This document shows positions 1 to 10,133 of a stretch of DNA of 62,763 nucleotides, piece by piece. The stretch is from positions 8,281 to 71,043 of the forward strand of contig WELB01000364.1 of the NCBI GenBank assembly GCA_009602725.1. Reading direction: 5' to 3'. Numbering within the stretch: the stretch's first letter is position 1; each line of letters begins with the position of its first letter. Both the position numbers and the translations under genes were made by a program. Under the pieces are notes generated by a model that was given only the letters and a program-made list of their open reading frames with translations, made no database searches and had not been told where the DNA came from. The stretch comes from Spirogloea muscicola (Eukaryota; Streptophyta; Zygnematophyceae; Spirogloeales; Spirogloeaceae).

Positions 1-93
1 CTCCCCCCCCCCCCCCCCCTCCCCTCTCCCTCCTGTCACAAATGCAGTTGCGGTCAAGAGCTCACTTGTGAGCATACCTGAGCAACTCCGCAG
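1..93 (+). other. Intron of BCKDHA with poly-C run
   Basis: A C homopolymer broken by a few T (about positions 3-30) runs into ordinary intron sequence that ends in a CAG acceptor at 91-93. I see no exon here; upstream BCKDHA exons lie outside the window. Confidence 0.6.
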
Positions 94-1568
94 GGCGACT
101 TTCACGGCGCAATAAACTTTGCGGCGGTGCTTGGTGCGCCTGTGCTCTTCCTGTGCCGCAACAATGGGTGGGCCATCTCCACGCCCGCACGCGAGCAGTT
201 CAGAGGTCAGGCCCCAGACCTAAACATCACGTTGAGCATTAACAATTTTCCCAAGCCATAAAGTTTGCTCATCATCAGATAATCTCCTCGATAATTTACT
301 CAATCATCGGCCCAACATCTTGCCCGACAGCTTATGAGCCAGAGAGTGCAGGAATTACAGCCATTACCATAACACATTTCGAGATCAAAGCTTGCGAGTC
401 TTAGTTGCATTTGTAGAGGCCTCACTATGAGCATTACCATAACACATTTCGGTACTAAAGCTCGCAAGTTTTCGTTGCATTTTTGGAGGCCTCACTTTGA
501 ACTCTCAAACAAATGACTATCTTCATGTGCACGACAGTCATGTGGGTTGCTCCAGCACTTAGTCGTTCTCAGAAGTGCCCGTGAACGTCCTCGCAGGCGA
601 CGGAATTGCTGGTCGGGGCCAGGGGTATGGCGTGCGGGCAATCCGCGTAGACGGCAACGATGCGCTGGCCATGTACAAGGCCGTCAAGGAGGCGCGCCGC
701 GTTGCGGTCACTGAGTGCCGGCCCGTCTTGATTGAGGTGCATGCTGTAGTCTCTCGTGCCACACCCACAAATTAAATCATTGCTGGCATCATTATAGAGG
801 AAGAGGTGGGGTGCTGCTCAAGTCGAGACTTCAGCTCAGTGATAGGACGTATCACAGATTGTATTTAATTTTTGGGTACGTTGTTGCTATCACAGAAAGA
901 GAACCAATCAGGTCATACTTTTCCAACTCGTTTGTTATGGCAATGGCTTGTGAGCATTCAGAAAGTGTGTCTTGGAAGCAGTTCGTTTTTAGAGCCAATT
1001 GAGTATTTTGATTGAAGGTAAAAGATTGACTAACAGCAGAGCCAATGCGCAGGCACTGACGTACCGCTTGGGGCATCACTCGACCTCCGACGACTCGTCA
1101 CGGTATCGGGCGGCGGCCGAGCTCGACCAGTGGCGGCAGCAGGGCGACCCTGTCAAGCGCTTCCAGAAGCACCTCCTGCACAACGGGTGGTGGGATGAAA
1201 CGGCCGAGAAAGCGCTGCACGCCGATGCGAGACAAAATGTGCGGATGTGCCAACAGAAAGAACAGGAAGCTCTGGGCTTCTTGCATATCTCAGCTTGCTT
1301 CAATTATTGCGTCAATTATCGCGTCCTATCATTCATCTATAAATGGACTTGCAGGTCCTCAACTTCGTCTCTGTGTTTAATGCCTATCTCTGTTCAACAG
1401 GTTTTGACGGCCCTGGAAGAAGCCGAGCAAAAGCTGAAGCCCAACCTGTCAGAGATGTTCCTTGACGTCCTCGACAAAGTTCCAGAGAACCTGGTAGAGC
1501 AAGAACGTGACATTCAGGAAAGCGTGAGGCGGCACCCCAATGCTTATCCCTCTGAGGTTCCACTATGA
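94..1568 (+). CDS. BCKDHA: Branched-chain 2-oxoacid dehydrogenase E1 alpha, C-terminal part
   Basis: E1 alpha subunit of the mitochondrial branched-chain 2-oxoacid dehydrogenase complex, which decarboxylates the 2-oxoacids of Leu, Ile and Val with thiamine diphosphate. Four exons join in phase: 94-205, 597-736, 1053-1238, 1401-1568 (TGA), all with GT-AG introns. They encode about 201 residues matching the family C-terminal half. Visible motifs are [16 protein letters not shown] (TPP/Mg region), [42 protein letters not shown], and [16 protein letters not shown], the loop carrying the regulatory phosphoserine in animals. It ends with the usual GWWDE and helical tail. The 5' half is cut off by the window edge. 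The next clear gene downstream is over 12 kb away, behind transposon debris. Identification is firm; exact exon ends come from splice consensus and phase. Confidence 0.93.
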
Positions 1569-1708
1569 GATTGAAATCGACAAGAGCAATCATCAGTGCT
1601 GCCATCGCCGATGATGTACAGTGACCCTCACGTGCTTAATTTTGCCTTCTGTCTTTTAGGCTCATGTGTCCTTGACAAACAATTCGTACCTGCAAGCATT
1701 TGTATCAA

Positions 1709-1713
1709 TGTAA
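1709..1713 (+). promoter_or_regulatory. Candidate poly(A) signal TGTAA of BCKDHA
   Basis: TGTAA lies 141 nt after the BCKDHA stop. TGTAA is the usual poly(A) signal in chlorophyte algae. The rest of 1569-2050 shows no gene. Confidence 0.4.
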
Positions 1714-2049
1714 ATTACGTCATCTCAAGGTTACCCTGCACAGAAAAATTCTTCACTTTGACAAGGTGACCTGGTCCGACTTTTGCCTCCACATCGCAAA
1801 TTGCACACAGAATATTCCTCATTCTCAACATCTTCTCTCACGTCTTTTAAGCACCTGGCATGTGGTTGCTCCACGTGTTTGACATTCATTATAACCGTGT
1901 TCCAGTCGAACAGGGAACATTGAGTTGCACGGTCAAATCTCTCTGCAGGTTCAATTGTTGGACTCATGCATTCCAACTTGATGTCGGTGATACTGCTACA
2001 CAGATAACACTTGGTGTAGCTGGCCTGCATTGACAACTCCAAATATCTG

Positions 2050-3240
2050 GGTGTGATTTATGTTGTGAGGTTCTGCAACTGCGCAAGTCATGTTAGTGTG
2101 TACCTTTGGTCTACCACCTGTCTACCTGCCCAGCCAGCGGCGCTGCAATTGGCCTGCTCGCCCAGCCTGCGGGACACAGCGCAATGCGCAAGCCGGGTCA
2201 ACAGCTCTAGCTGCAAGTCGCTCCGACTTGCAGCTGCTAACTCGGGTTTACCGAGTTCCGAATAACGGCCCATTCTTTTGGGCTGGCCTCTCACAGCCAC
2301 CAGTCAATTTGGAAGCGCTGTTCTTCTTGTCACAGCTTTGTGCATTCCTTTGGGCTGGCTTCGTCAGCCATTGCCTTACATTGGAGCTGTTTCTAAGCTC
2401 CCACTCGCTGTAGTCTTTTGCATGGCTGCGTGATTTTGGCGACTTTCGGCCCTTTGGACCTTGTTCATTTTATCTGGGCTGGCTTTTCACAGCCCCCACT
2501 TTTATTGAAAGAGCTCACTTTTCGTCACTGAAACCTGAAAGCCCTGTGCACATCGATGGCCAGTGAAACAAACTCGTCCTTAGGAGGGGAGAAACAGCTC
2601 TTCCAACCTATGGCAGCGGCTGTGAGAGGCCAGCCCAAAGTAATATACAATCAACAGCTTTTCCATTCTAAGGCGGGGCAAAACAACAGCTTTTCCAGAA
2701 GAAGGCAGGGGCTGTAAACAGCCAGCCCAGAAAGAAAGGACAATGTCCAAAGGGTCGGAAGGCGCCAAAATAGAAACAGCTCTTAGCAGTGACAACCGTG
2801 CCTAAAGGAAGCGCGTCCAAGTTGAGAGCAGTGGCTGTGAGAGGCCAGCCTAAAGAACGGACAAGGTCTGAAAGGGCTGGATGGTGCAAGAAGCAAGATA
2901 CCAAACGCAAAGATGTCAGCAAGTAGGTTCTTAGTGACCTTGTCACCTTGTCACCTTGTCAGTAATGGAGGTCGGAATAGCTAGACGGCGGAAAGACGTC
3001 GCCCTGCCTACACCACAGCTATGCAAAAGACTACAAGGTCTGAAGGGCTTAGGAAACAGAAGAAACAGCTCTTCCAAATTGACATCAGTGGCTGTGAGAG
3101 GCCAGCGCAAAGGAATGGATAAGGTATCAAAGAGATTAGTGGCGCTCCCAATGGGGGCAAGGGCTGTGAGAAGCCAGACCGAAAAGATTGACAAGTTTCG
3201 AAGGGGCCGAAGTACGAACGGGTCAAAAGGGCTAGATATG
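2050..3240. repeat. Cluster of short hairpin repeats and LINE tail scraps
   Basis: Several roughly 75-120 bp units carry the hairpin GGGCTGG-loop-CCAGCCC or variants. Forward units sit near 2275, 2350 and 2465; reverse units near 2620, 2700, 2840, 3090 and 3165. Typical flanks are GGACAA, (A/T)5 and 'CTCTTCCA' or its complement. Around 2110-2215 a minus-strand scrap of the LINE C-terminal region is recognisable. No host gene is visible. Confidence 0.6.
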
Positions 3241-3490
3241 AATTGATGTACATTCGAACTACTCAATAAGTACGAGTGAGGAGCCTCAAATCCGACAGAG
3301 TAGCTGCCGCAAATCAATCCCCCTTACGAAAGCCAGAGGCTGCAGCGAGAGCACGGCCAGCACACAGGTGCAAGGCGTGGGCCATGTCCCGCTGTGGAGA
3401 AATCGATAATCGCATGCGCTCGACTTGGGCTAGCGAGCCAGCGGCGTTGAAGTCAGCCTGCTCACCTTGCCAGCGGGACACAGAGCGCCG
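3240..3490 (-). mobile_element. LINE 3' end, degraded
   Basis: Read on the minus strand, this encodes the C-terminal signature seen at all LINE tails here: QRDMAHALHLCAGRALAAAS, an internal stop, then a degraded SDLRLLTR terminal motif. The sense order is protein tail, stop, then hairpin repeats. Upstream of 3490 the copy is lost. It is non-functional. Confidence 0.65.
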
Positions 3491-3799
3491 CGCAAGCCTG
3501 GGCAAGCAGGTGGAGCAGGAAGTGCTCGCCCATAAAGAAGAAGAAAGTGCTCGCCCATTGAGAATAGGGGTTGGAAAAGCCTGCCCCAAAAAGATTGAAC
3601 AGAGTACGAGAAGGGGGCTAGGGAAAGCGCTAAGAAAAACAAGCACACAGAGAAACAAAGCAGCTACGAATCGCTCAGTAACCTCTGCTAAGCAGCCGCA
3701 GGTCGGAGATGCTGAAGAAGAGGGGCTGGCAAAGCCAGCCCAGCCACTGAGACTACAGCGTCTATAAAGGTCAAGGCAAGAGAAGACGACAAGCACAAC

Positions 3800-3950
3800 T
3801 GCAGGAAGAAGTGGCTCTCCCAATGGCCTTGCATCTGCGTGCTGGCCGTGCTCTAGCTGCGGCCTCCGGCTTTCGTCAAGGGGGATAGTTTCCCGGCAGC
3901 TACTGTGTCGGATTCGTGGCTCCTCCCTCGTAAGTACTGAGGGCCTGTTT
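3800..3950 (+). mobile_element. LINE 3' end fragment
   Basis: The plus strand encodes ALHLRAGRALAAASGFRQGG and then a stop. This is a short, diverged copy of the LINE C-terminal motif, opposite in orientation to the copy at 3240-3490. Confidence 0.55.
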
Positions 3951-3954
3951 ACAC

Positions 3955-4560
3955 TTGGTCGCGCGTCTCCCAAGCCACGACGGATTGGCTGCCCGGCGCG
4001 CTAGGGCAGCAGCTTGTTGGCGCTGGTTGAGGTGTCACTGGCGACGAGGCAATGTTGCCGCTGTCGCAGACTACAGGCGGTTTGTCAGGTGCTGCCATGG
4101 CAGCCACCAGCTGCAGCTGCCCTGCCGACTGCGGGACTGCGCGGCCTTGGCGATCAGGATGGCGCTATGAAGAAGAAAGCGGCTGCTGATATGCTATGAC
4201 AGCGCTGGAGGCCAGAGCTGCCGGGAGGGTGGGCGGGAGAGGAGCTGGGGCGGGGGACTCTCGTATTTGGAAATCCGTGTATTTTGGACGGAAGGGGGTG
4301 CCAGCTGTCTCAATTCGGGCAGGCCGTTTGGGAGGAGGGCCCAGTTCCGGCCGCCCTCGTGGCAAACGCGCGCGTTTTCTCCTCAACGCCGCCCAAAATG
4401 AGTCCTCGTCAGCGTCCGATGTGGCGCCTCCGTGGCGAGTGACCGTGACCCGGCCCGCAAGGCTGTAAAGACGGTTGGTCCATGCACCGCGCGACACGTA
4501 CCCCTCGACGCAATCCGGCGACCAACTGTGAACAGGCCCCGAGTGGTCCATCCTCCCCCC
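3955..4560. other. No recognisable gene
   Basis: GC-rich unique sequence containing only small open frames. None shows a domain, splice structure or start context that I recognise. It may be the 5' side of the adjoining retroelement debris. Confidence 0.4.
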
Positions 4561-4569
4561 CGTACTGCG

Positions 4570-5625
4570 ATAAGAGAAGGTGCTCGCCCATTGAGAAGAG
4601 GGGCTGGCAAAGCCAACCCAAAAAGAATGGACAATGTTCAAAGCCAAAGAAAGAGGTGCTGAAAAAGGAAAGGGCTCGCCCATTGAGGATAGGGGCTGGA
4701 CAAGCCAGCCCAAAAAAGAATGAACAAAGAACGAGAAGGGGGCCAGAGGAAGCCAGAGGAAGCGCTAAGAAACCAAAGCAGACAAAGAAAGAAAGCAGCT
4801 ACAAATCACTCAGTAACCCCTGCTAAGCAGCCGCAAATCAGAGAGGCTAGGGTCCTGGAAGTGGGTCCCCTGAAAAAGGACTACACTACAAAGTGCAAGA
4901 TGGTGCAGAGGGAGATGCAGATGGCTGCTCAGTATCCACGTGTGAGCAACAGCAGATCAGAGTAACTCGGAGCAGGAGAAGCGGCACTTTGCCGAGACCC
5001 GGAAGCAGCAGCCATAGCACGGCCAGCCCGCGCGTGGACCGCATGAGCCAAAGAGCGCTGCAGCGAGACCGCCAGCCTCATCCAAAAGACCTGCGAGAGG
5101 GAGCCGGCAGCATTGAAGCCTGGCGAACCCTGCCGCCGCTCGATGGCCTCCCGGGCAAGCCGCTGGAGGAGATCCAACCAGCCACTGCCAAATGCCCCGT
5201 GTACGTCAATGGCCAGTGCCGCGAAGGCATCGCCTGGAGGGTGGTCAGAGTACTTGCGCTCCTTACTCCGAGCCGCCAGAGCGACCGCGTGCCCGACGAG
5301 CGTCGCGGACCTCGCGGGGTTGGCCGAATCAACGCAATCGGCAGTTACCACATCAGCGATGATGCGCGGACCTCCTCCGGGCGGGATGGCAACGAGGTCC
5401 GCGCGGCGGGTGTGAAGCTGTCCATCGGCGCCCCGCAGGATGGGCATTATCGTGGAGTTCTCCACTGCCACCTTGTAGCCGGCCTCCAGGAACACACCCT
5501 GCATGGCGTCTCGCAGGAGGTCGTGCGAACCTGTCCGCTCGCCCCCGTGTGCACAGCGGAGCATGTGGGCCGCCAACGCCGCAGGGTCATCGTGGCGGGC
5601 ACCGCCAACATACTGCGATAGCTTC
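4570..5625 (-). mobile_element. LINE 3' part with restriction-like endonuclease domain
   Basis: The minus strand carries an uninterrupted 215-codon frame (5576-4929) covering the end of a non-LTR retrotransposon ORF. It contains a zinc-finger remnant (AAHMLRC), RRADLVAIPPGGGPR, IIADVVTADC and ARSKERKYSDH. These match the spacing of a PD-(D/E)xK restriction-like endonuclease as in R2-type LINEs. It ends with HARAGRAMAAASGS and SYSDLLLLTRGY, then stop. The 3' UTR (about 4928-4570) holds hairpin repeats. The reverse transcriptase is missing, so the copy is 5'-truncated and cannot move by itself. The family assignment comes from motif pattern only. It is one of the best-preserved C-termini in the window. 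Confidence 0.72.
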
Positions 5626-5929
5626 TTCAGGCCCCTTCGAAGCTGCTAAACCCTATTCTCAATGGGCGAGCACTTTCTTCTGCTAAGCGTTATTGGCCCC
5701 TTCGAAGCTTTGTCTACCCTTTTCGGGCTGGCTTTTCACTTTCCCCAAGTTAGCTTGTTGGATTTGTTTGTGCTCACCCGTGGGCACTGATGTCACCTTA
5801 GGTACCTTGGTTTCGGTTTCCGTGTTGTGTAGCCCTGTTTGTGTGCCCTAGACTCTGCCTGAACAATGTATCGGCTTGAATTGGCCTCCATTTCATTTCA
5901 TGCGCCCCGCGCGCCTTCTCTCTTTTGAA

Positions 5930-6030
5930 GAAAGTGCTCGCCCATTGAGAATAGGGGCTGGAACAACCAGCCCGAAAAAGAATGAACAGAGTACGAGAAG
6001 GGGGCCAGGGGAAGCGCTAAGTAACAGTAA
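5930..6030 (-). repeat. LINE 3' UTR hairpin unit
   Basis: This is the reverse orientation of the unit found after LINE stops near 8220 and 9050. It includes the GGGCTGG hairpin and the 'GCGCTTCCCCTGGCCCCCTT' block (here complemented). Confidence 0.6.
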
Positions 6031-6225
6031 GCTTTTGAAGGCTGCCTCCGGCCCGGGCATCTGCTCCGAGTTGACACTCCACAGGCAATATGACCCCGGC
6101 CCGACCCGTGACCCCGGCCCGACCCGCGGGGAGGCTGAGCTGGTCGTGGGTCGGGCCGGGGTCATATCGTCTGTGCAGTGTCATCTCGGAGGAGATGCCC
6201 GGGCCAGAGGCAGCCGTCAAAAAAG
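6031..6225. repeat. Foldback (long inverted repeat) element
   Basis: Two arms of about 75 bp (6040-6115 and 6140-6215) are near-perfect reverse complements. Both read GGCTGCCTC(C/T)GGCCCGGG at the outer end and TATGACCCCGGCCCGACCC at the inner end. Outer flanks (CTTTTGAA versus CTTTTTTGAC) extend the pairing. The transcript would form a hairpin of about 180 nt. No coding capacity. Confidence 0.7.
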
Positions 6226-6264
6226 AAAGTGCTCGCCGTCAAAGCTCGCCAGGAATGAAAATGC

Positions 6265-6345
6265 GTGTATATTAAGAGATGGGGAGGCCATGTGTGGCCA
6301 AGTACAAAGGCAAGCACATTGGACAAATGTACGTCACCTGCTGCA
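6265..6345 (-). mobile_element. LINE tail terminus, second subfamily
   Basis: The complement of this stretch matches about 42700-42775 closely: GTGACGTACATTTGT, a tract around CCTTTGTACTTGGCCACACA, and GGCC(A/T)CCATCTCTTAATA. At 42.7 kb it directly follows a LINE C-terminus, so here it is an isolated 3' terminus in the opposite orientation. Confidence 0.55.
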
Positions 6346-6379
6346 ATGGGAGGAGCGGGACGCTGCGGTCTTGGCGCAC

Positions 6380-6600
6380 CTGGACTACCAGTACCATCTG
6401 ACGCAAGTCTTGCCGACTGCAAGCGGTGCGCAAGATCGGAGGGCGCTGGTGGGCCAGGAGCAGGCTGAGAAGAGTGTGGTGACCAAGGACAAGGTCATCT
6501 GGCGTTGCTGTAGACAGCCTGGCCATCGAATGGCGCAGTGTCCTCTGCGTTTGGCGGTGCAGCGGTCAGGGAAGCAGCGGCAAACAGGGGACGCAGGAGT
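6380..6600 (+). mobile_element. ORF1/gag-like fragment with broken zinc knuckle
   Basis: A plus-strand frame contains WRCCRQPGHRMAQC, the spacing of a CCHC zinc knuckle. The first cysteine position is occupied by Trp. Retroelement nucleocapsid or ORF1 proteins use such knuckles, and the LINE that starts at 6640 lies directly downstream. Assignment is tentative. Confidence 0.4.
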
Positions 6601-6639
6601 CAGGTAGTACTGCACTGGCGATCTATCATGCTGAAGCGC

Positions 6640-8300
6640 TGTGGTGCGCCGTCCTTCTTGCAGGGGCAGCTGTGAGCCGCCTTGCGGAGCATCTTCAGCC
6701 TGCGGCCCGGCTTCCCGAGCTGGACGATATGCAGCTGTCGTTGGCCATGTTGACCAAGGCCATTGGGCAGCGGCCCCAGTACTTGACGTGGGCCACTCCG
6801 CCGTCCCCAGGGGCGTTGGCGGCGTACGCGGATTATGATGCAGGCATGGTGGCGAGCTTGGCGGCCCTGGTCCGCCACCAGAGCTTCCTCCAGTTGCCAG
6901 CCGCTATTTACAAGGCGGCGCTACCCCTCAGCCACGGTGGTCTCGGCCTGCGCCCGCTCGCCCGTTCTTGCCGGGCTGCATACCTCGGCAGCTGGGCGCA
7001 GACTGCCGCCTCCGTGGCCCAGCGCTTCATGGTCCACGGCCGGCGTGCACTGGAGCAGGCGGTGGTGGAGGTCGACATGGGCGCGCTGCCGTTCCAGGTG
7101 TCGCGTTGCTCCACCCACCAGGAGCTGCTCGCGGTGCACCCGGACCTGGCAGGCCAGGCGGTCTCCTTTGCGCACCTCGCACACACCGCTGACTTGCGCG
7201 TCCAATCGCGCTTCGCGGCCGTGGTCGACAAGGCCGCCTACATCACCGCCGTGCTGCAGCTCCCCGAGGCCGACTTGCGCGGGCAAGCGAGACTCCAATC
7301 GGCCTCCTCCCCGTGGGCAGCAGCGTGGCTTCAGGCCCTCCCCATCAACGACGCCCTCACTCTCCCCGATGAGGTATTTCCGCACTGCCGTCCACCGGCT
7401 CCTGGGGCTGCCGCCTCCATATCTCCAGGTGTGCGTTAGTGTGTATGCGACGAGCGAGGGGCCGAGTCTGAGGAGCTGGCCGCTCATGATCTGCGCTGCG
7501 CCCACGGTGGCAAGCGGACAGCGGCCCACGACCGCCTCCGCTATGCGATGCATGGCATCCTGGTGGAGGCTGGCTTCTCTGGGCAGCAGAGCGCTCCGGC
7601 GTCATGCCGCTCCAGGAAAGGGCCGACGGTCTCCACGCCCGTTGCGTAGACCTGGTGGCCACCCCACAGGCCGGCGGGCCACGTCTTCTCCTGGACGTGG
7701 TGACCACCGACGCATACGACCGCTCACACCCAGCCCAATGTGCCCACCAAGGTTGGGTATGTGGTCGCCTGCGCCGCTCGTGCTGAAGAGCTCAAGTACG
7801 CCGACCATCCGCGGGAAGACGAGTTCTTCCCGTTGACAATCGGCAATCTGGCCGCGCTTCTTTTTAATTGACACCCATGGGGCGCTGGGCGCACGGTGGC
7901 TCGAGCTGCTCACCCAGCTCGCCCGCCACGCCATCGCCCGTCGCTTCCATCGGGAGCCGGCAGACTTTCCTGCAGTCGGGTCGCTGGCGCAAGTTGTATC
8001 CTATGCGCCTCGCCGTCTCGCTGCAGAGGTCTATGGCCCGGGCGCTGCACCTTCGTGCTGGCAGAGCCCTCGCTGCTGCCTCTGGCTCTGGCCAGGGGAC
8101 TCACTTCCAGGAGCCTAGCATCTCTGATCTGCGGCTGCTTAGCAGGGGTTACTGAGTGATTCGTAGCTGCTTTGTTTCTTCGTGTGCTTGGTTTTCTTAG
8201 CGCTTCCCCTGGCCCCCTTCTCGTACTCTGTTCGTTCTTTTTTGGGCTGGCTTTTCCAGCCCCTATCCTCAATGGCCGAGCACTTTCTTCTTTGTCACTA
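6640..8300 (+). mobile_element. LINE 3' half (RT thumb to endonuclease), degraded
   Basis: Frame 6672-7439 encodes the region after the reverse transcriptase palm: LPLSHGGLGLRPLARSCRAA, then GSWAQTAASVAQRF, then LQALPINDALTLPDEVF. The frame then breaks. Later pieces show RYAMHGILVEAG, an endonuclease core (VDLVATPQAGGPR, LLLDVVTTDAYDRS, ARAEELKYADHP), and the conserved tail RAGRALAAASGSGQGTHF with SDLRLLSRGY ending at 8155. The zinc-finger segment and endonuclease are frameshifted, so the copy is dead. The 3' UTR with hairpin follows to about 8300. Confidence 0.75.
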
Positions 8301-8314
8301 CTTTTCGGGCTGGC

Positions 8315-9260
8315 TTCTCACATGGCCATTGATACCCATGGGGCGCTGGGCGCTCGGTGGCTCGAGCTGCTCACCCAGCTCGCCCGCCACACCATCGCCC
8401 GGCGCTTCCATGGGGAGCCGGTCGACTTTCCTGCAGTCGGGTCGCTGGCGCAAGTGCATCGAATGCGCCTGGCCGTCTCGCTGCAGCGGTCTATGGCCCG
8501 GGCGTTGCACCTTCGTGCCGACAGAGCCCTCGCTGCTGCCTCTGGCTCTGGCCAGGGGACCCACTTCGAGCCTAGCATCTCCGACCTGCGGCTGCTTAGC
8601 AGAGGTTACTGAGTGATTCTCCTGTAGCTCTTCGGATTTTGTCCATTCTTTTGTGGCTGGCTTCTGCCAGCCCCTCTCTTCTATGGGCGAGCCCTTCTCT
8701 TTTCACAGCCCTTGCCCCCCATTGGGAGTGCCACTTCTCTTTGCTAGCCCCTCTTCTTCAATGGGCGAGCCATTTCTTCTTACAGGTAACGAGCCGCTGA
8801 GACTGAGCACGTAGATACGAATTACTGAGTAGAAGGTGCTCGCTCATTGAGAAGAGGGGCTGGCAAAGCCAACCCAAAAAGAATGGACAATGTTCAAAGC
8901 CAAAGAAAGAGGTGCTGAAAAAGGACTACACTACAAAGTGCAGGATGGTGCAGAGGGAGATGCAGAACTCAGTAACGCTGCTTTCTTTCTTCGTGTGCTT
9001 GTTTTTCTTTCTGTTACTTAGCGCTTCCCCTGGCCCCCTTCTCGTACTCTGTTCATTCTTTTTCGGGCTGGTTGTTCCAGCCCCTATTCTCAATGGGCGA
9101 GCACTTTCTTCTTTTCTTAGCGCTTCCCCTGGCCCCCTTCTCGTACTCTGTTCATTCTCTATTGGGCTGGCTTTTTCAGCCCCTATCCTCAATGGCCGAA
9201 GCACTTTTTCCTTTTCTGGCTGGCTTCTGCCAGCCCCTCTCTTCTCAGGGCGAGCTCATC
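8315..9260 (+). mobile_element. Second LINE tail plus tandem 3' UTR units
   Basis: Frame 8318-8612 repeats the preceding copy's end: DTHGALGARWLELLTQLARH, then RAGRAL-like RADRALAAASGSGQGTHF, then SDLRLLSRGY and stop. It follows the first copy head to tail. Downstream (8620-9260) several 3' UTR units recur, each with the GGGCTGG hairpin and 'GGCGAGC' motifs. A reverse unit sits at about 8830-8960. This suggests repeated insertion at the same tail. Confidence 0.7.
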
Positions 9261-9269
9261 CCTCGCTTA

Positions 9270-9560
9270 CAGGTAGCCCCTGTTTTACCATTGCATCCTC
9301 AGGCCCCTTTGTAGCTGCTCACCGCTCTTAGGCCCCTCTGAACCTTTGTGAATTCTTTTTGGGCTGGCTTTTCGCAGCCCTTGCCCCCATTGGGAGTGCC
9401 ACTTCTTCTCGTAGCGAGCCGCAAAGAAGACATGCGGCTGCGACACTGAGCACGCAGATAAAGGAAAAGCGCGGCCGAATTGACTGGTGGCTGGGAGGAG
9501 CCAGCCCAAAAGGAATGGACAATGTCAAAAGGAGCCGAATGGCACAAAAAGCAGAAGACT
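9270..9560. repeat. Hairpin repeat units
   Basis: Forward unit at 9340-9400 (GGGCTGGCTTTTCGCAGCCC) and a reverse unit at about 9485-9545 (GGCTGGGAGGAGCCAGCCC). They resemble the LINE tail units without adjoining protein sequence. Confidence 0.5.
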
Positions 9561-9599
9561 AAGTGCTAAGACGACAAGGAGGCTCTCAGTAACCTCGAG

Positions 9600-10133
9600 T
9601 CAGCAAGTGNCTGTGTCTCTCTCGGGCGTTGGTCGGACTGAGGGGTCCGGCCAAGGCCCACGACTTATAGCGTTTCTCCTGCCACCCTTCCACTGAGGGT
9701 GTGACGAGGATTGTCCCAGGGCTCTCCCCAGGAGGGACGGGCGGGACAAAGGGGGCAGACTCGTCACACAGGGCCAGTGGCCTTTAGCACGAGTCCAAGG
9801 GACTAGCGCCAAGGAGGTGGCGCGCCAGGCCAATAGCCTGGCTCACGGGGTCGAGGGACTGAGGCCATGCAGCCATGAGGACTGGAGAGCTGGTCGCTCC
9901 GGTCGGCCCGCGGGGCGCCGGCCTGAGGGAGAGCTGACCCACCCGGCCGGCCTGCAGGGCGTGAGCCCGAGGCGTGCCGACAGGGTACGGAGCCCGGGAC
10001 CCTCGAACCGTACTTAGCTACACGGAGTGCAGCCAAGCTACCTGCACCGTTTGGGACTCCAAACGGTAGATACGTTACGCTCATGTAAGCTTATCGCGCG
10101 CCGTTGGCACCTTCAAACGGCGGAAACGTTACA
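9600..10133 (-). mobile_element. LTR A, solo or truncated
   Basis: Read on the minus strand it starts TGTAACGTTTCCGCCGTTTG at 10133. It continues through CTACCGTTTGG, GTGTAGCTAAGTACGG and a GACGAGG/CCTCGTC pyrimidine block, then a TATA-like CGCTATAAG near 9670, and ends near 9610 at GAGAGAGACACAG. The same order is found in copies B and C, so this is one LTR family. No internal protein domains lie between copies. Position 9610 is an N. Confidence 0.55.

Noticed and set aside
5078-5621. Plus-strand frames over the LINE at 4.6-5.6 kb
   Set aside because: They are shadows of the minus-strand endonuclease frame, which shows the conserved motifs.
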